DNA of 64,000 nt from an uncultured Lachnospiraceae bacterium (GCA_910577955.1 CAJTNC010000009.1:1-64000); one strand, 5' to 3'. Numbered from the stretch's first letter, positions 16,082 through 25,029 are shown. Made by a program: numbers and translations. Notes: generated from the letters alone by a model not told the origin.

Positions 16082-17541
16082 GCGCTCTCCTCTTCCATAG
16101 ATTCTTCTATAATTTTTCTCTCCGCCTCCACAACGCCAAACAAAAACAAAAGCTTTGCCGCCTCCACGTTGTCCGGCTCCTCCAGCAGTAAGGCGGATTG
16201 CCCGTTCCTGCCCATCAAATAGTGCAGATGGCTCTCGATCACCGTCACATACTCATGATTCATAATCGCATAATTTGTCAGCGCCAACGCTGTCATATTC
16301 CATAAAATAGCATCCGTCTCGTTTTCTTTTACTAAAAACTGTTCCGTTTTCCCTTCTGCAGCAGTCCTCTCCGCGTCTTTCATCAGACCGCTCATGATCT
16401 GACCGCACAGTTCATGATCCACCTCTCGTCTGGTTGACAGATAGGTGACTTTCCCTATCAGCAGATAGAGATCCTCCTTCCGACTGGCCATAAGCTCACT
16501 GTTCTGTAACATATAATTATGATAAGCCCGCTCATTTGATGCGCGATAAAGTTCAGAAGCGGCGTAAATCCTCTCTGTGGCCACACTTTCCGCATCCAGA
16601 CTTCTGCTACGCTCTTCATTCTCCAGATATCGCCATGCCTTCGACGCCGCTTTCAAGCAAATATTCGCATAGTCCCAATCATATTCCTGATACAAATAGC
16701 CGTATTTCGCCATAGTCCCCGCATACACGGCGGTGGCCTCAGGGCTGATCTCCGGCTGCTCCTGCCCGTCCTGTCCAGCCGCAGCCGTGGTTTTCGCCTC
16801 TTTGTATACGCCTCCCGTCTTTTCATCCTGCAAAGATAAAAGAATATCCGTCTCCGAACGGAGCATACCGAAAAACCTTTTCCCGTTTATCCCTGTCCCA
16901 TCTCCACCGGCATCGGCGCTCTCCCATATTTTCACCAAAAGCGCCGGATACATCTCGTAGGTCATCAGAAGATAACTTAGCGTTTCACAGATATCCACGG
17001 TCTGCCGCACAGTCTCTTCCCCGCTCTGGGCTTCCTCTATGAGTCGCCCCAGTTCCATCGCCTTTTCCAGATATACCGAATCCCCGATAGGGATATAATA
17101 GGAACACCCTATCTTATCGCATCTTATATAATAGATCCCCTCTTCCCTCACTTCCGTGAACGTGCCATAGCCCGTAACAATACCGTCTTCCCCCTGTTCT
17201 CTTCTGCGTATCTTCCCCTCGTAGACGCATCTTCCGGAATCCCTCTCGATCACCTGAAAATCCTCCGGCAGTTCTCTTCCCTGAAAGACTGCTGTCTTTA
17301 CGCTGTAGGGCAGATAGCCCAGATGGTCTGTCTGGATTCCCGGCCTTTCCTCCGCTCTCTCGTACGAAAAATCCGGCTCAAGCCCCAGCGTTTCGGGCAT
17401 CAGTTCCTGTTCTCCCGAGCCTCCGTTCCTGCCTCCCGCAAAAGGAAAGGGCATGGCACAGCCCGACAGAAGCAAAGATGCCGCCACTGTCACCGCAAGT
17501 ACGGATATATACTTTTTGTGTCTCAAAGCGTATCGTTTCAT
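16078..17541 (-). CDS. GH9-like lipoprotein, probably non-catalytic
   Basis: The 487-residue product has a lipoprotein signal peptide (LLLSGC, lipid Cys at residue 28). A cellulase-type immunoglobulin-like domain follows (IQTDHLGYLPYSVKTAVF; about residues 75-160), then a helical region resembling the GH9 (alpha/alpha)6 barrel: SLQDEKTGGVYKEAKT, SPEATAVYAGTMAKYGYLY, ANICLKAASKAWRYL, and LHYLMGRNGQ near the end. The DAGDxxKY catalytic motif expected before LSYLLMTYEMYP is absent, and the usual C-terminal His-Arg and Asp/Glu motifs are missing. I infer a surface lipoprotein that binds glycan or peptidoglycan without hydrolysing it. Translation overlaps ddl by four bases. The ATG at 17541 lacks an obvious Shine-Dalgarno and lies just after a terminator-promoter overlap. 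Confidence 0.7.
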   Translation of the reverse strand: MKRYALRHKKYISVLAVTVAASLLLSGCAMPFPFAGGRNGGSGEQELMPETLGLEPDFSYERAEERPGIQTDHLGYLPYSVKTAVFQGRELPEDFQVIERDSGRCVYEGKIRRREQGEDGIVTGYGTFTEVREEGIYYIRCDKIGCSYYIPIGDSVYLEKAMELGRLIEEAQSGEETVRQTVDICETLSYLLMTYEMYPALLVKIWESADAGGDGTGINGKRFFGMLRSETDILLSLQDEKTGGVYKEAKTTAAAGQDGQEQPEISPEATAVYAGTMAKYGYLYQEYDWDYANICLKAASKAWRYLENEERSRSLDAESVATERIYAASELYRASNERAYHNYMLQNSELMASRKEDLYLLIGKVTYLSTRREVDHELCGQIMSGLMKDAERTAAEGKTEQFLVKENETDAILWNMTALALTNYAIMNHEYVTVIESHLHYLMGRNGQSALLLEEPDNVEAAKLLFLFGVVEAERKIIEESMEEESA

Positions 17542-17553
17542 ATATACTATAAT

Positions 17554-17588
17554 AAAAAAAGAATCCTGTTTTTGCAAGATTCTTTTTT
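17554..17588 (-). terminator. Terminator of the LytM-like gene, overlapping a promoter
   Basis: On the minus strand A-rich sequence, GAATC and GATTC form a stem of about 10 bp that ends in a run of T. The same bases contain TTGCAA, 17 bases and TATTAT, a possible promoter for the GH9-like gene that would give an almost leaderless transcript. Confidence 0.6.
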
Positions 17589-17628
17589 ATAACATATATT
17601 TTATTCCATTGAAGGTCCGGTATTCTTT

Positions 17629-18555
17629 CTATCCTATCGGATTCACAGGGGTACCGTCTTTCGTCAGTTTCAGATACAGATTGCATCCTTCTTCCGTAAA
17701 ATACCTTGTAGGCTCCGCCACCTGTGCAAAAATCTCTCCTTCTGCCACATAGGCTCCTTCGGAGACTGTCACCTCCTTCAACTGCCCGTAGGTCAGTTCA
17801 TAACCGTTGCCAAGGGTCATCACGACTGTCTGGCCTGTCATCGGATCGTTATAGATCCTGCTCACCATACCGGGCGCCGCCGCCTTGATAGATGCCCCCT
17901 GCGTCGCTTCGATCACCAGAGCCGGATTACATTTATACTGTTTGAGCGTCGGGAAGTAAACAGATTTGTCTGCGCTGTAATTGATCAAAACATTTCCCAC
18001 AAGCGGCATAACCAGAGAATCCGCCTCGCTGAATGTGAGTTCCGGCTGTATCTGCGCTGCCACTGCTTCGGAAGAAGCCTCCTGCACCTCGTCGTCCGAC
18101 TGCAGTTCCACCACAGCTTCCTTTACTTCCTGCTTCGCAGCATCCTCCTCCGCTTCAACTTCCGCACCGTCCTTTGTATCTTCCTCTCCGAGCCCCAGAT
18201 CTAACAGGTCCCCTTTCAGGCGGATCGCTTCCTCCCTCTCATCCACGGGTTCTGTGCCCGTTCCGGCAATCTCCGATCCATTGTAATTGTTCTGTACTGT
18301 AGTAGATCCCGCCTCTGTGGAGGCCGGGTCATAGTCAAGGTCGCTGTCCGTCACCGGAATATCTTCCGCTTCCACTTTCAGGGAATTACTCTCCTCCAGA
18401 GAACTGAAGTCGATCGTATAGCCTCCGTCCGGCTCTTTATTGCCGTTTCGTACATAGACCCCCGTTACTGTCAGGGCTGAAAGCACCAGTGCCGTAGATG
18501 CGATCATGACCAACTTTTCTTTTCTCTGACTGCTTTTACCGCTACGCTTCTTCAT
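17629..18555 (-). CDS. LytM/M23-like protein resembling SpoIIQ, metal site lost
   Basis: The 308-residue protein has a basic N terminus, one transmembrane helix (about residues 15-36), a long acidic low-complexity linker (about 50-180) and a C-terminal LytM (peptidase M23) fold of about 110 residues. That domain order matches SpoIIQ, the mother cell-forespore channel protein. The expected metal and catalytic His residues are not seen: the HxxxD position reads NPALVIEA and the HxH position reads YLKL. I infer a structural rather than enzymatic role, perhaps in engulfment. The start at 18555 is set by GGAGGAAAA seven bases upstream; the TTG at 18570 is not needed. No spoIID or spoIIIA gene is nearby. 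Confidence 0.72.
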   Translation of the reverse strand: MKKRSGKSSQRKEKLVMIASTALVLSALTVTGVYVRNGNKEPDGGYTIDFSSLEESNSLKVEAEDIPVTDSDLDYDPASTEAGSTTVQNNYNGSEIAGTGTEPVDEREEAIRLKGDLLDLGLGEEDTKDGAEVEAEEDAAKQEVKEAVVELQSDDEVQEASSEAVAAQIQPELTFSEADSLVMPLVGNVLINYSADKSVYFPTLKQYKCNPALVIEATQGASIKAAAPGMVSRIYNDPMTGQTVVMTLGNGYELTYGQLKEVTVSEGAYVAEGEIFAQVAEPTRYFTEEGCNLYLKLTKDGTPVNPIG

Positions 18556-18666
18556 TCTATTTTCCTCCAAACCACATAATAAACTAAAATTGATGCTATG
18601 CCCATAGTTTTTCCATAGCTGTCTGTTTTATGCAGATCTGGAAGAAAAATTATTTTCTCCGCTGTT

Positions 18667-19620
18667 TTATGTCGCCAGATCTAAATGCTGCATGCTGCCG
18701 GCGCGTCCGTCCTCGTAAAGGAACATTCCCGTACTGCGGGTGGCCGCAACCGGCGTTCCATCTTTGCCGTACTGGGTATAATAGGTAGGCATCTTGTTTA
18801 AGCAGATCGCCCCCACCCCTTTTTCTCCGAGGCTGTAAAGCTGCGGGCCATCTTCGGTCTGCACCCATATTTTCAGATGTTTCCAGATGGCGTCGTTTTC
18901 GTCGATCCAGCCGTTTCCGTCCTCGTCATACTTTGCCAGATCCGCAAAGCCGTCCCCGGACGCTGTGCCAAACAGTTCGCTGCCGTCGTTTATCTTGCCG
19001 TCGCCGTTTTTGTCAAGCGCCAGATAACCGCTGCCGGTATTCAATTTATGGATATTTTCCTCCACGCCGTCGGCATCCAGATCAAAATAAAATGTCTGAT
19101 CCGACACCGTTGCCGGGGAAGAGTCCAGATTGATCACAAGGGGATCACAGAAATTCACCGCCCGCTGCACATCATAACTTTCTTTATAATATGCCTCAAA
19201 CCTGCTGCTCATATGTACGTTCAAATTGAAATCAATGGTTCTTCCATCCGCCGTCACAACCTGTCCTTTTGTCTGAAAAGACGCGCTCTGTTCCTGCATA
19301 AAATAAGTTTCCTTCTCGTAATGCAGCGTTTCAAAGCCCCATGAAGAAGACATGCTGTCTTCCCCAAAAGAAGGTATTTTTCTCGCATGTTCCCCAAAAA
19401 GCATATCGAGCAGGAAAAATACGCTGCGCCGCCGCATTTTGGCGGTCACATCCTCCTCCTCGCCGGCTTCCTTGCCTCTTACATTTTTACTGTTCAATGT
19501 CATGGAACGAAAGCTGCCGCCCATACGCGTCATAGTTAGTCCTTCCATGATTTTCACCTGTTTAACTTCCCTTTTTTTCGTCTGTGATGCCATCTGATAA
19601 TGGCTGTTTTGGATTTTCAT
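18667..19620 (-). CDS. Hypothetical protein with three EF-hand-like calcium loops
   Basis: No named family is recognised. The 317-residue product has no signal peptide. The first 60 residues are polar and basic, a middle region (about 65-175) contains DMLFGEH and aromatic strands, and three calcium-loop motifs follow at about residues 180 (DLDADGVEEN), 203 (DKNGDGKINDGSE) and 232 (DEDGNGWIDEND). The spacing resembles the dockerin/VCBS-type C-terminal repeats of large RTX-like proteins, in which DxDxDG loops alternate with ALDKNGDG and ELFG. Here the block stands alone in a cytoplasm-like protein. The MKIQNS..MASQ start looks like a recurring Lachnospiraceae family that I recall only as hypothetical. 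Confidence 0.65.
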   Translation of the reverse strand: MKIQNSHYQMASQTKKREVKQVKIMEGLTMTRMGGSFRSMTLNSKNVRGKEAGEEEDVTAKMRRRSVFFLLDMLFGEHARKIPSFGEDSMSSSWGFETLHYEKETYFMQEQSASFQTKGQVVTADGRTIDFNLNVHMSSRFEAYYKESYDVQRAVNFCDPLVINLDSSPATVSDQTFYFDLDADGVEENIHKLNTGSGYLALDKNGDGKINDGSELFGTASGDGFADLAKYDEDGNGWIDENDAIWKHLKIWVQTEDGPQLYSLGEKGVGAICLNKMPTYYTQYGKDGTPVAATRSTGMFLYEDGRAGSMQHLDLAT

Positions 19621-19692
19621 TCCGTACTACATCCCCTTCCTTCATAATATCAGGAATTTGCGGCAAGCACTCTCCTCCATGAACCGTTCTTA

Positions 19693-19746
19693 CACAAAAA
19701 TGCCACGGCCGGTGCACAATTTTAATTTGTATACCTTCCGTGGCAT
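19693..19746 (-). terminator. Long terminator of the aconitase-family gene
   Basis: On the minus strand ATGCCACGG/CCGTGGCAT (9 bp) encloses a second imperfect stem (GGTATACAA with TTGTGCACC) and a 7-base loop, and is followed by TTTTTGTG. It lies about 60 bases after the stop at 19808. Confidence 0.8.
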
Positions 19747-19807
19747 CTTTTCCCATCCTGTACTAACTATATCGGATGTTTTCAGCAAATATTTAGAGTT
19801 TCAAAAA

Positions 19808-22102
19808 TTAAACCCTGTTATAATTTATCAGACAGCCCTTCAAAATGATCTGTCTTTCCTCGTCGGTCAATTCTCCCAAAGTGAGAGTGAATTCCTTTAA
19901 CGTACCTGATTCTGCATCTACCTGATAAGCTTTTATCACTTCGATCTTTTCCTCCACCGCTTTTCTGATTCCCGGTATAAACAGATAGTCAAGATTCCCG
20001 AATGGCAGTTCTCCCTCCTCTATCAGGAAGGGCAGCATACCCCAGTTGATCAAGTTGGAGCGGTAGCGCTTTGTCGCATACTCATTGGCGATATTCGCCC
20101 ATCCTCCGAGCACTTTCTGGCAGGAGGCCGCCTGCTCTCTGGCGGAACCGTCCCCGGGCTTCACCGCAAATATCACCGAACCGAAACCGGTATTCTCATG
20201 ACTTGCATCGGCGAACGTCTTTTTCACCGCATTCATCACAGGCTTCACGTCAGGATGCGCCTGACAGGGATGCTCCCCTGCCATTCTGGCCGTCTCCGCC
20301 CTCTGGATATCTTTCGCCCTGCCCACATACTCCGGATCTTTTCTGGACAGCGTAAATTCTGCCAGCCCCAGCGGATTGGAACGGTAGGAAGAAGTTTCTC
20401 CGGATGGAATCAGTTCGTCCGTGGTAGTCACCGGATCGTGGATCTCCGCCGCCACCCGCAGCACCAGATTTTCCGGCAGCGCTCCCATCTTCGGCCAGTC
20501 CTTGATATTCGGCCCGAACTGGATCTCCACGGATTCATCCGCCACACCTTTAGAGTCAAATACTCTGTTGGCGTAAATGTTGCTGTCGAAATGATATTTG
20601 TATGTTCCGATCTCGCCGTCAAAATCCGTAGCTGCAGTCAGCACGCCTTTGTTGGCCGCCGTAGCCGCGATGGAACGGGCATCCATGAGAGCCACCGATG
20701 CGATCTGACCGTTTTGCAGTTTGGAGCCTTCCCTGTTGGGGAAGTTTCTGGTGGAATGTCTGATACTGAAGGCGTTGTTGGCCGGGGTATCTCCCGCGCC
20801 GAAACAAGGGCCGCAGAAAGCCGTCTTCAGCACTGCGCCTGTCTCCAGAATATCAGCCGCTTTTCCGTTCCTGATCAGTTCCATATAGACCGGCATGGAG
20901 GCCGGGTACACACTCAGGGTAAATCCTTCCGCCCCCGTATAATGCCCTTTCAAGATATCCGCCGCCGCACAGATATTCTCAAAACCGCCGCCTGCACAAC
21001 CGGCGATGATCCCCTGATCCACCATCAATCTGCCGTTTTTCACTTTATTTTTGAGGGTAAACTCAACCGCACCGTCGAGACTTACCGCCGCGCGTTTCTC
21101 CACATCCTCCAAAACATCCATTAAATTTGCATTTAATTCTTCGATAGTGTAGGTGTTGCTGGGATGGAAAGGCATCGCGATCATCGGTCTGACTTTGCCA
21201 AGATCCACTGTGACCGCACCGTCGTAGTAAACCGCTTTTCCCGGTCTTAACTCTCTATAGTCTTCTTTTCTGCCGTGGATATCGTACCACTCCTCCACCT
21301 TCTCATCCGTCTCCCAGATCGAGGAAAGGCAGGTCGTCTCCGTTGTCATCACATCAATGCCGATTCTGAAATCTGCGCTCAGCGAAGCCACTCCGGGGCC
21401 CACAAACTCCATCACTTTATTTTTCACATAACCGTTCTTAAACACCGCGCCGATAATTGCAAGAGCCACGTCCTGAGGCCCTACACCCTTCACCGGTTCT
21501 CCGGTCAGGTAGACTGCCACCACATCCGGCCTGCCTATATCGTAGGTCTGATTTAAGAGCTGTTTTACCAGTTCCGGGCCGCCCTCACCCATAGCCATCG
21601 TGCCAAGCGCGCCGTATCTCGTGTGGGAATCCGATCCTAGGATCATCTTGCCGACCCCCGCAAGCATCTCTCTCGCATACTGATGGATCACCGCCTGATG
21701 AGGAGGCACATACACGCCGCCGTACCGCTTCGCGCAGGTCAGTCCGAACATGTGATCGTCTTCATTGATCGTACCGCCCACCGCACAGAGGGAATTGTGG
21801 CAGTTTGTCAGCACATAGGGCATCGGAAAACGCTCTAACCCTGACGCTCTTGCCGTCTGAATGATCCCCACAAAGGTAATATCATGGCTTGTCAGTTTGT
21901 CAAACCGAATTTTCAGCTTCTCCATGGAATCCGACGTGTTATGGCTCTTCAAAATCCCATAAGCCATCGTCTCTTTCGCCGCTTCCTCTCTGGAGATATC
22001 CATTCCCGTCTTCTGTTTTACTTCCATAGCCGCTTCATGACTGTCAGGAATCAGCTCTTTTCCGTTGATCAGCCATGCGCCGCTGTTTAATACTTTTATC
22101 AT
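19808..22102 (-). CDS. Aconitase-family hydratase (YbhJ-like)
   Basis: The 764-residue protein belongs to the aconitase/3-isopropylmalate dehydratase superfamily and resembles in length and layout the uncharacterised YbhJ group, not housekeeping AcnA. Visible motifs are a TNCHNSL Cys, GSDSHTRYGALG, the iron-sulfur pair CGPCFG followed by AFSIRHSTRNFPNREG, and a C-terminal swivel domain ending near EEGELPFGNLDYL. A 4Fe-4S dehydratase of a carboxylic acid is therefore expected, but its substrate is unknown. It has its own strong promoter and a long terminator, so it is a single-gene unit next to, but not clearly part of, the sialic acid locus. Confidence 0.8.
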   Translation of the reverse strand: MIKVLNSGAWLINGKELIPDSHEAAMEVKQKTGMDISREEAAKETMAYGILKSHNTSDSMEKLKIRFDKLTSHDITFVGIIQTARASGLERFPMPYVLTNCHNSLCAVGGTINEDDHMFGLTCAKRYGGVYVPPHQAVIHQYAREMLAGVGKMILGSDSHTRYGALGTMAMGEGGPELVKQLLNQTYDIGRPDVVAVYLTGEPVKGVGPQDVALAIIGAVFKNGYVKNKVMEFVGPGVASLSADFRIGIDVMTTETTCLSSIWETDEKVEEWYDIHGRKEDYRELRPGKAVYYDGAVTVDLGKVRPMIAMPFHPSNTYTIEELNANLMDVLEDVEKRAAVSLDGAVEFTLKNKVKNGRLMVDQGIIAGCAGGGFENICAAADILKGHYTGAEGFTLSVYPASMPVYMELIRNGKAADILETGAVLKTAFCGPCFGAGDTPANNAFSIRHSTRNFPNREGSKLQNGQIASVALMDARSIAATAANKGVLTAATDFDGEIGTYKYHFDSNIYANRVFDSKGVADESVEIQFGPNIKDWPKMGALPENLVLRVAAEIHDPVTTTDELIPSGETSSYRSNPLGLAEFTLSRKDPEYVGRAKDIQRAETARMAGEHPCQAHPDVKPVMNAVKKTFADASHENTGFGSVIFAVKPGDGSAREQAASCQKVLGGWANIANEYATKRYRSNLINWGMLPFLIEEGELPFGNLDYLFIPGIRKAVEEKIEVIKAYQVDAESGTLKEFTLTLGELTDEERQIILKGCLINYNRV

Positions 22103-22159
22103 AGGACCGTTCCTCCCGCTTATTTGCTCTTTTATTATAGGGGTTATTGTTCTTTGCCT

Positions 22160-22188
22160 ATTATATAGGAATCCGCCGCCTTTTGCAA
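22160..22188 (-). promoter_or_regulatory. Promoter of the aconitase-family gene
   Basis: On the minus strand TTGCAA (22188-22183), 17 bases and TATAAT (22165-22160) form a near-consensus promoter. The -35 lies in the loop of GCCTTTT/AAAAGGC, a small hairpin just after the rpiR stop. Confidence 0.75.
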
Positions 22189-22213
22189 TAAAAGGCTAAG
22201 AACACCGCTCCCT

Positions 22214-23065
22214 TTAATACAGTTTATCCACCACAGCCCTTGATGTTTTCTTGTTATTCTCCATGGAGAGTTGTTTATTGCGTGAATAATACTCTTGGAA
22301 CAGCACGTCGATAATGTAAAGCTGGCTCATCTTCGTACCCATAGCTCCCCCGTCCAAAGGCCCTTCGTTGGAACCGCACAATAATTGAACGTCCGTATAG
22401 TTTGTCAAAGGAGATTTGATGAAGCGGGTGATGCAGACTACCTTCGCCCCTGATTTTTTGGCGATCCTAGCCACATACACGTTGTCTTTGGTGGCTCCCG
22501 AGTAGGAGATGATAAAAATCAAATCCTCCGGCCCCGCCATAGAAGCCGTCATGGCCTGCATATGAGGGTCCTCCATACAATTTACTTTGCCGCAAATCCG
22601 CAGGAATTTATTTCTGGCTTCCTTGGCGGTCAAAAGAGAATCGCCAATCCCAAAAAAGTAAATGGTTTTTGCCTCTTCCATCATTTGAACGGTTTTTGTC
22701 ACCGCCTCTTTATCGATCAGCATTCTGGTCTCTTTTAAGACGCTGACATAATTTTGAAGAATCTTATCCAAAATAAATTCCAGAGAATCCACTTTAAGAT
22801 TCTCCATTTCCCTGATTCCGGAATCCTCCGGCATCGCTCCGAGGGATAATTTCATCTTAAAATCCTGATACCCTTTTGCCCCTACGCTCCTGCAGAATCT
22901 ATACACACTTGCATCCGCTACGCCGCAGGATTCCGCCAGATCGGTAATCGACATAAACAAAACCCGGTCCACATTCCTGATTAGAAAATCGGCTATTTTT
23001 TTCTCCGTTTTGGTAAGTTGATTATAATTTAACTGGATATCTCTAAGTAAACTAGAAGTATTCAT
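22214..23065 (-). CDS. RpiR/MurR-family regulator of the sialic acid locus
   Basis: The 283-residue protein has an N-terminal RpiR-type helix-turn-helix (KIADFLIRNVDR...LAESCGVADASVYRFCRSVGAKGYQDFK, about residues 24-75) and a C-terminal SIS sugar-phosphate-binding domain (IYFFGIGDSLLTA...IFIISYSGATKDNVYVA). In several Firmicutes RpiR proteins act as NanR and respond to ManNAc-6-P or GlcNAc-6-P. That role is inferred here because it is the last gene after a NanA-type lyase gene and its transporter genes. The site it would most simply bind is the near-palindrome in the divergent promoter region at about 27568-27583. Confidence 0.88.
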   Translation of the reverse strand: MNTSSLLRDIQLNYNQLTKTEKKIADFLIRNVDRVLFMSITDLAESCGVADASVYRFCRSVGAKGYQDFKMKLSLGAMPEDSGIREMENLKVDSLEFILDKILQNYVSVLKETRMLIDKEAVTKTVQMMEEAKTIYFFGIGDSLLTAKEARNKFLRICGKVNCMEDPHMQAMTASMAGPEDLIFIISYSGATKDNVYVARIAKKSGAKVVCITRFIKSPLTNYTDVQLLCGSNEGPLDGGAMGTKMSQLYIIDVLFQEYYSRNKQLSMENNKKTSRAVVDKLY

Positions 23066-23102
23066 ACGCTATATCCGTTCCTTTTTCAGGTTATATATCA
23101 AA

Positions 23103-24008
23103 TTAACAATATTTCTTCACGGCTTCCGCAATCATGTCTGCAATTTCTTTACAGATAGCCCGATCTCCCTCCGCCAGCTCTGCCAAAGGAGCTTTTACGC
23201 CGCCGACATCAGGGCCGCCCTGAAGACGGATAATCTCCTTGATCGCCGCATACATATTGCCATGGGTGGAACACATTTTATAGATAATTCTGCAGGCTTC
23301 ATTCTGAACTTCTCTCGCTTCCTCCATTTTCCCCTGAGAAAAGAGATCAAAAATTTTCAGATACAGTTCCGGCATCGCCCCGTAAGTGCCGCCGATACCT
23401 CCTGCAGCTCCCATGGCCAGACCTGAAATCAACTGTTCATCCGGTCCGTTAAATACGATCACACCCTCATCCCTGAAAAGTTGTATATCCTGCACCGGCA
23501 TGGAAGAGTTTTTCACGCCGATCACTCTGGGATTTTTCTTCATTTCCCGCAGCAGATTAATTGTCAGGGAAACCCCTGCCAACTGAGGTATATTATAAAT
23601 AATAAAATCTGTATTGGGCGCTGCCGCTGAAATATCATTCCAATATTTTGCGATGGCATGATCCGGCAGATGGAAATAAATAGGAGGAATGGAGGCAATA
23701 GCGTCTACTCCCAGTTTTTCCGCATGAGTCGCCAGTTCCTGACTGTCTTCCGTATTATTGCAGGCAACGTGCGCAATAATAACCAGTTTGTCCTTTGCAA
23801 TCTCCATCACTGCTTCCAGTGTTTTCTTTCTGTCTTCCTTACTCTGATAAATACATTCTCCTGAGGAACCTCCCACATAAAGTCCCTGAACCCCCTTATC
23901 CATCAGATATTGAGTAAGTTTCTTTACTCTGTCCGGTGAAACCTTTCCATCTTCATCATAACATGCATACAATGCCGGGAAAATCCCCCTATATTTTTTT
24001 ATATCCAT
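23103..24008 (-). CDS. nanA: N-acetylneuraminate lyase
   Basis: This enzyme cleaves sialic acid to ManNAc and pyruvate. The 301-residue protein is a class I aldolase TIM barrel of the DHDPS/NAL family: GGSSGECIYQS near residue 46, the active-site Tyr in IIYNIPQLAG, the Schiff-base Lys in VIGVKNSS, and the NAL-type FNGPDEQ and GGIGGTYG segments that favour NanA over DapA. The ATG at 24008 is chosen with AAGGATG upstream; the ORF runs 24 bases further. It follows the two sugar permease genes and precedes rpiR, with nanE and the kinase gene in the divergent arm. Confidence 0.9.
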   Translation of the reverse strand: MDIKKYRGIFPALYACYDEDGKVSPDRVKKLTQYLMDKGVQGLYVGGSSGECIYQSKEDRKKTLEAVMEIAKDKLVIIAHVACNNTEDSQELATHAEKLGVDAIASIPPIYFHLPDHAIAKYWNDISAAAPNTDFIIYNIPQLAGVSLTINLLREMKKNPRVIGVKNSSMPVQDIQLFRDEGVIVFNGPDEQLISGLAMGAAGGIGGTYGAMPELYLKIFDLFSQGKMEEAREVQNEACRIIYKMCSTHGNMYAAIKEIIRLQGGPDVGGVKAPLAELAEGDRAICKEIADMIAEAVKKYC

Positions 24009-24086
24009 TTTTCTATCATCCTTTCCATGCACAAAATCTGCAGACTCCTAAACAATCTGCAGATTTTGTAAAATTGCCGGCTGTGC

Positions 24087-25016
24087 TCAGCCCTTCACCG
24101 CTCCCATTGTGATACCCTGTGTAAAGTATTTCTGGAAAATCAGGAATACAATGATAATAGGAACCGACGCCAACGCCGCACCTGCCATTAACATACCCAT
24201 ATCTACAGACGTCTCTGCCTGTAAAGTTGCAATTCCCAGAGGCATCGTATAATTTGTATTACTGCTCACCATAACTAACTGGAGGAAATAATCATTCCAT
24301 GAATTGATAAAAGTAAAAATTGCCAGAGCCCCTACGCCCGGTTTCACCATCGGGAAAACGATGGTGACAAAGGTGTTCCATTCTCCGGCGCCGTCAATCC
24401 GGGCCGCCTCCAGAATTTCTCCCGGAATGCTTTCCGAAAACTGTTTCATCAGGAATACGCCGAAAGGCCATCCTACCGTCGGGAATATGATCGCCCAAAT
24501 GGTATTGTACAGACCAATGGCAGACATTTCCTTCAACAGCGGAATCAATACTACCTGCTTGGGAAGAGCCATTGCGCAGATAATCAACCCGAATAAAATA
24601 CTGCGTCCACGGAAACGTTTCTTCGCCAGAGCATAACCTGCCATCGTAGCGGTAAGACAGGTGAGAAGCAGCGCCGACACCGCCATGAAAATCGTATTTA
24701 GAAGCCATCTAAACACTGCCGGAACCGTAGGGCCGAGAGAAAGCACCACTCCCTCTCCGTTGGAACTAAAATGTTTACTGAAGGGCAGACCAATCTGCCA
24801 CAAAGGCGCCGTACGCTTCTTCATCAGGTTTTCAAAGTTCGTCATTACCCATTCGCTTGGCCACCAGACCGGCTTCTGAGCATATATATCGGCAGCAGGT
24901 TTGAACGCGCCGGTAACAATCCAATAGAGAGGGAACAAAAAGAGGATTGCCAGAATCACCAGTATAACCAGTGAAATAATTTTATAAACTTTACCATTTC
25001 CTGTTTTGTTTTCCAT
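24087..25016 (-). CDS. Sugar ABC transporter permease (MalG type)
   Basis: This 309-residue inner-membrane permease has about six transmembrane segments and the EAA loop EAARIDGAGEWNTFVTIVFPMVKPG, which contacts the ATPase. It is inferred to form the sialic acid importer with the permease upstream and the solute-binding protein. No ATPase gene is present, so a shared MsmK-type ATPase elsewhere is likely. The ATG at 25016 is chosen because GGGGAGG lies nine bases upstream; the longer ORF would overlap the previous gene. Confidence 0.9.
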   Translation of the reverse strand: MENKTGNGKVYKIISLVILVILAILFLFPLYWIVTGAFKPAADIYAQKPVWWPSEWVMTNFENLMKKRTAPLWQIGLPFSKHFSSNGEGVVLSLGPTVPAVFRWLLNTIFMAVSALLLTCLTATMAGYALAKKRFRGRSILFGLIICAMALPKQVVLIPLLKEMSAIGLYNTIWAIIFPTVGWPFGVFLMKQFSESIPGEILEAARIDGAGEWNTFVTIVFPMVKPGVGALAIFTFINSWNDYFLQLVMVSSNTNYTMPLGIATLQAETSVDMGMLMAGAALASVPIIIVFLIFQKYFTQGITMGAVKG

Positions 25017-25029
25017 CGCTTCACCTCCC

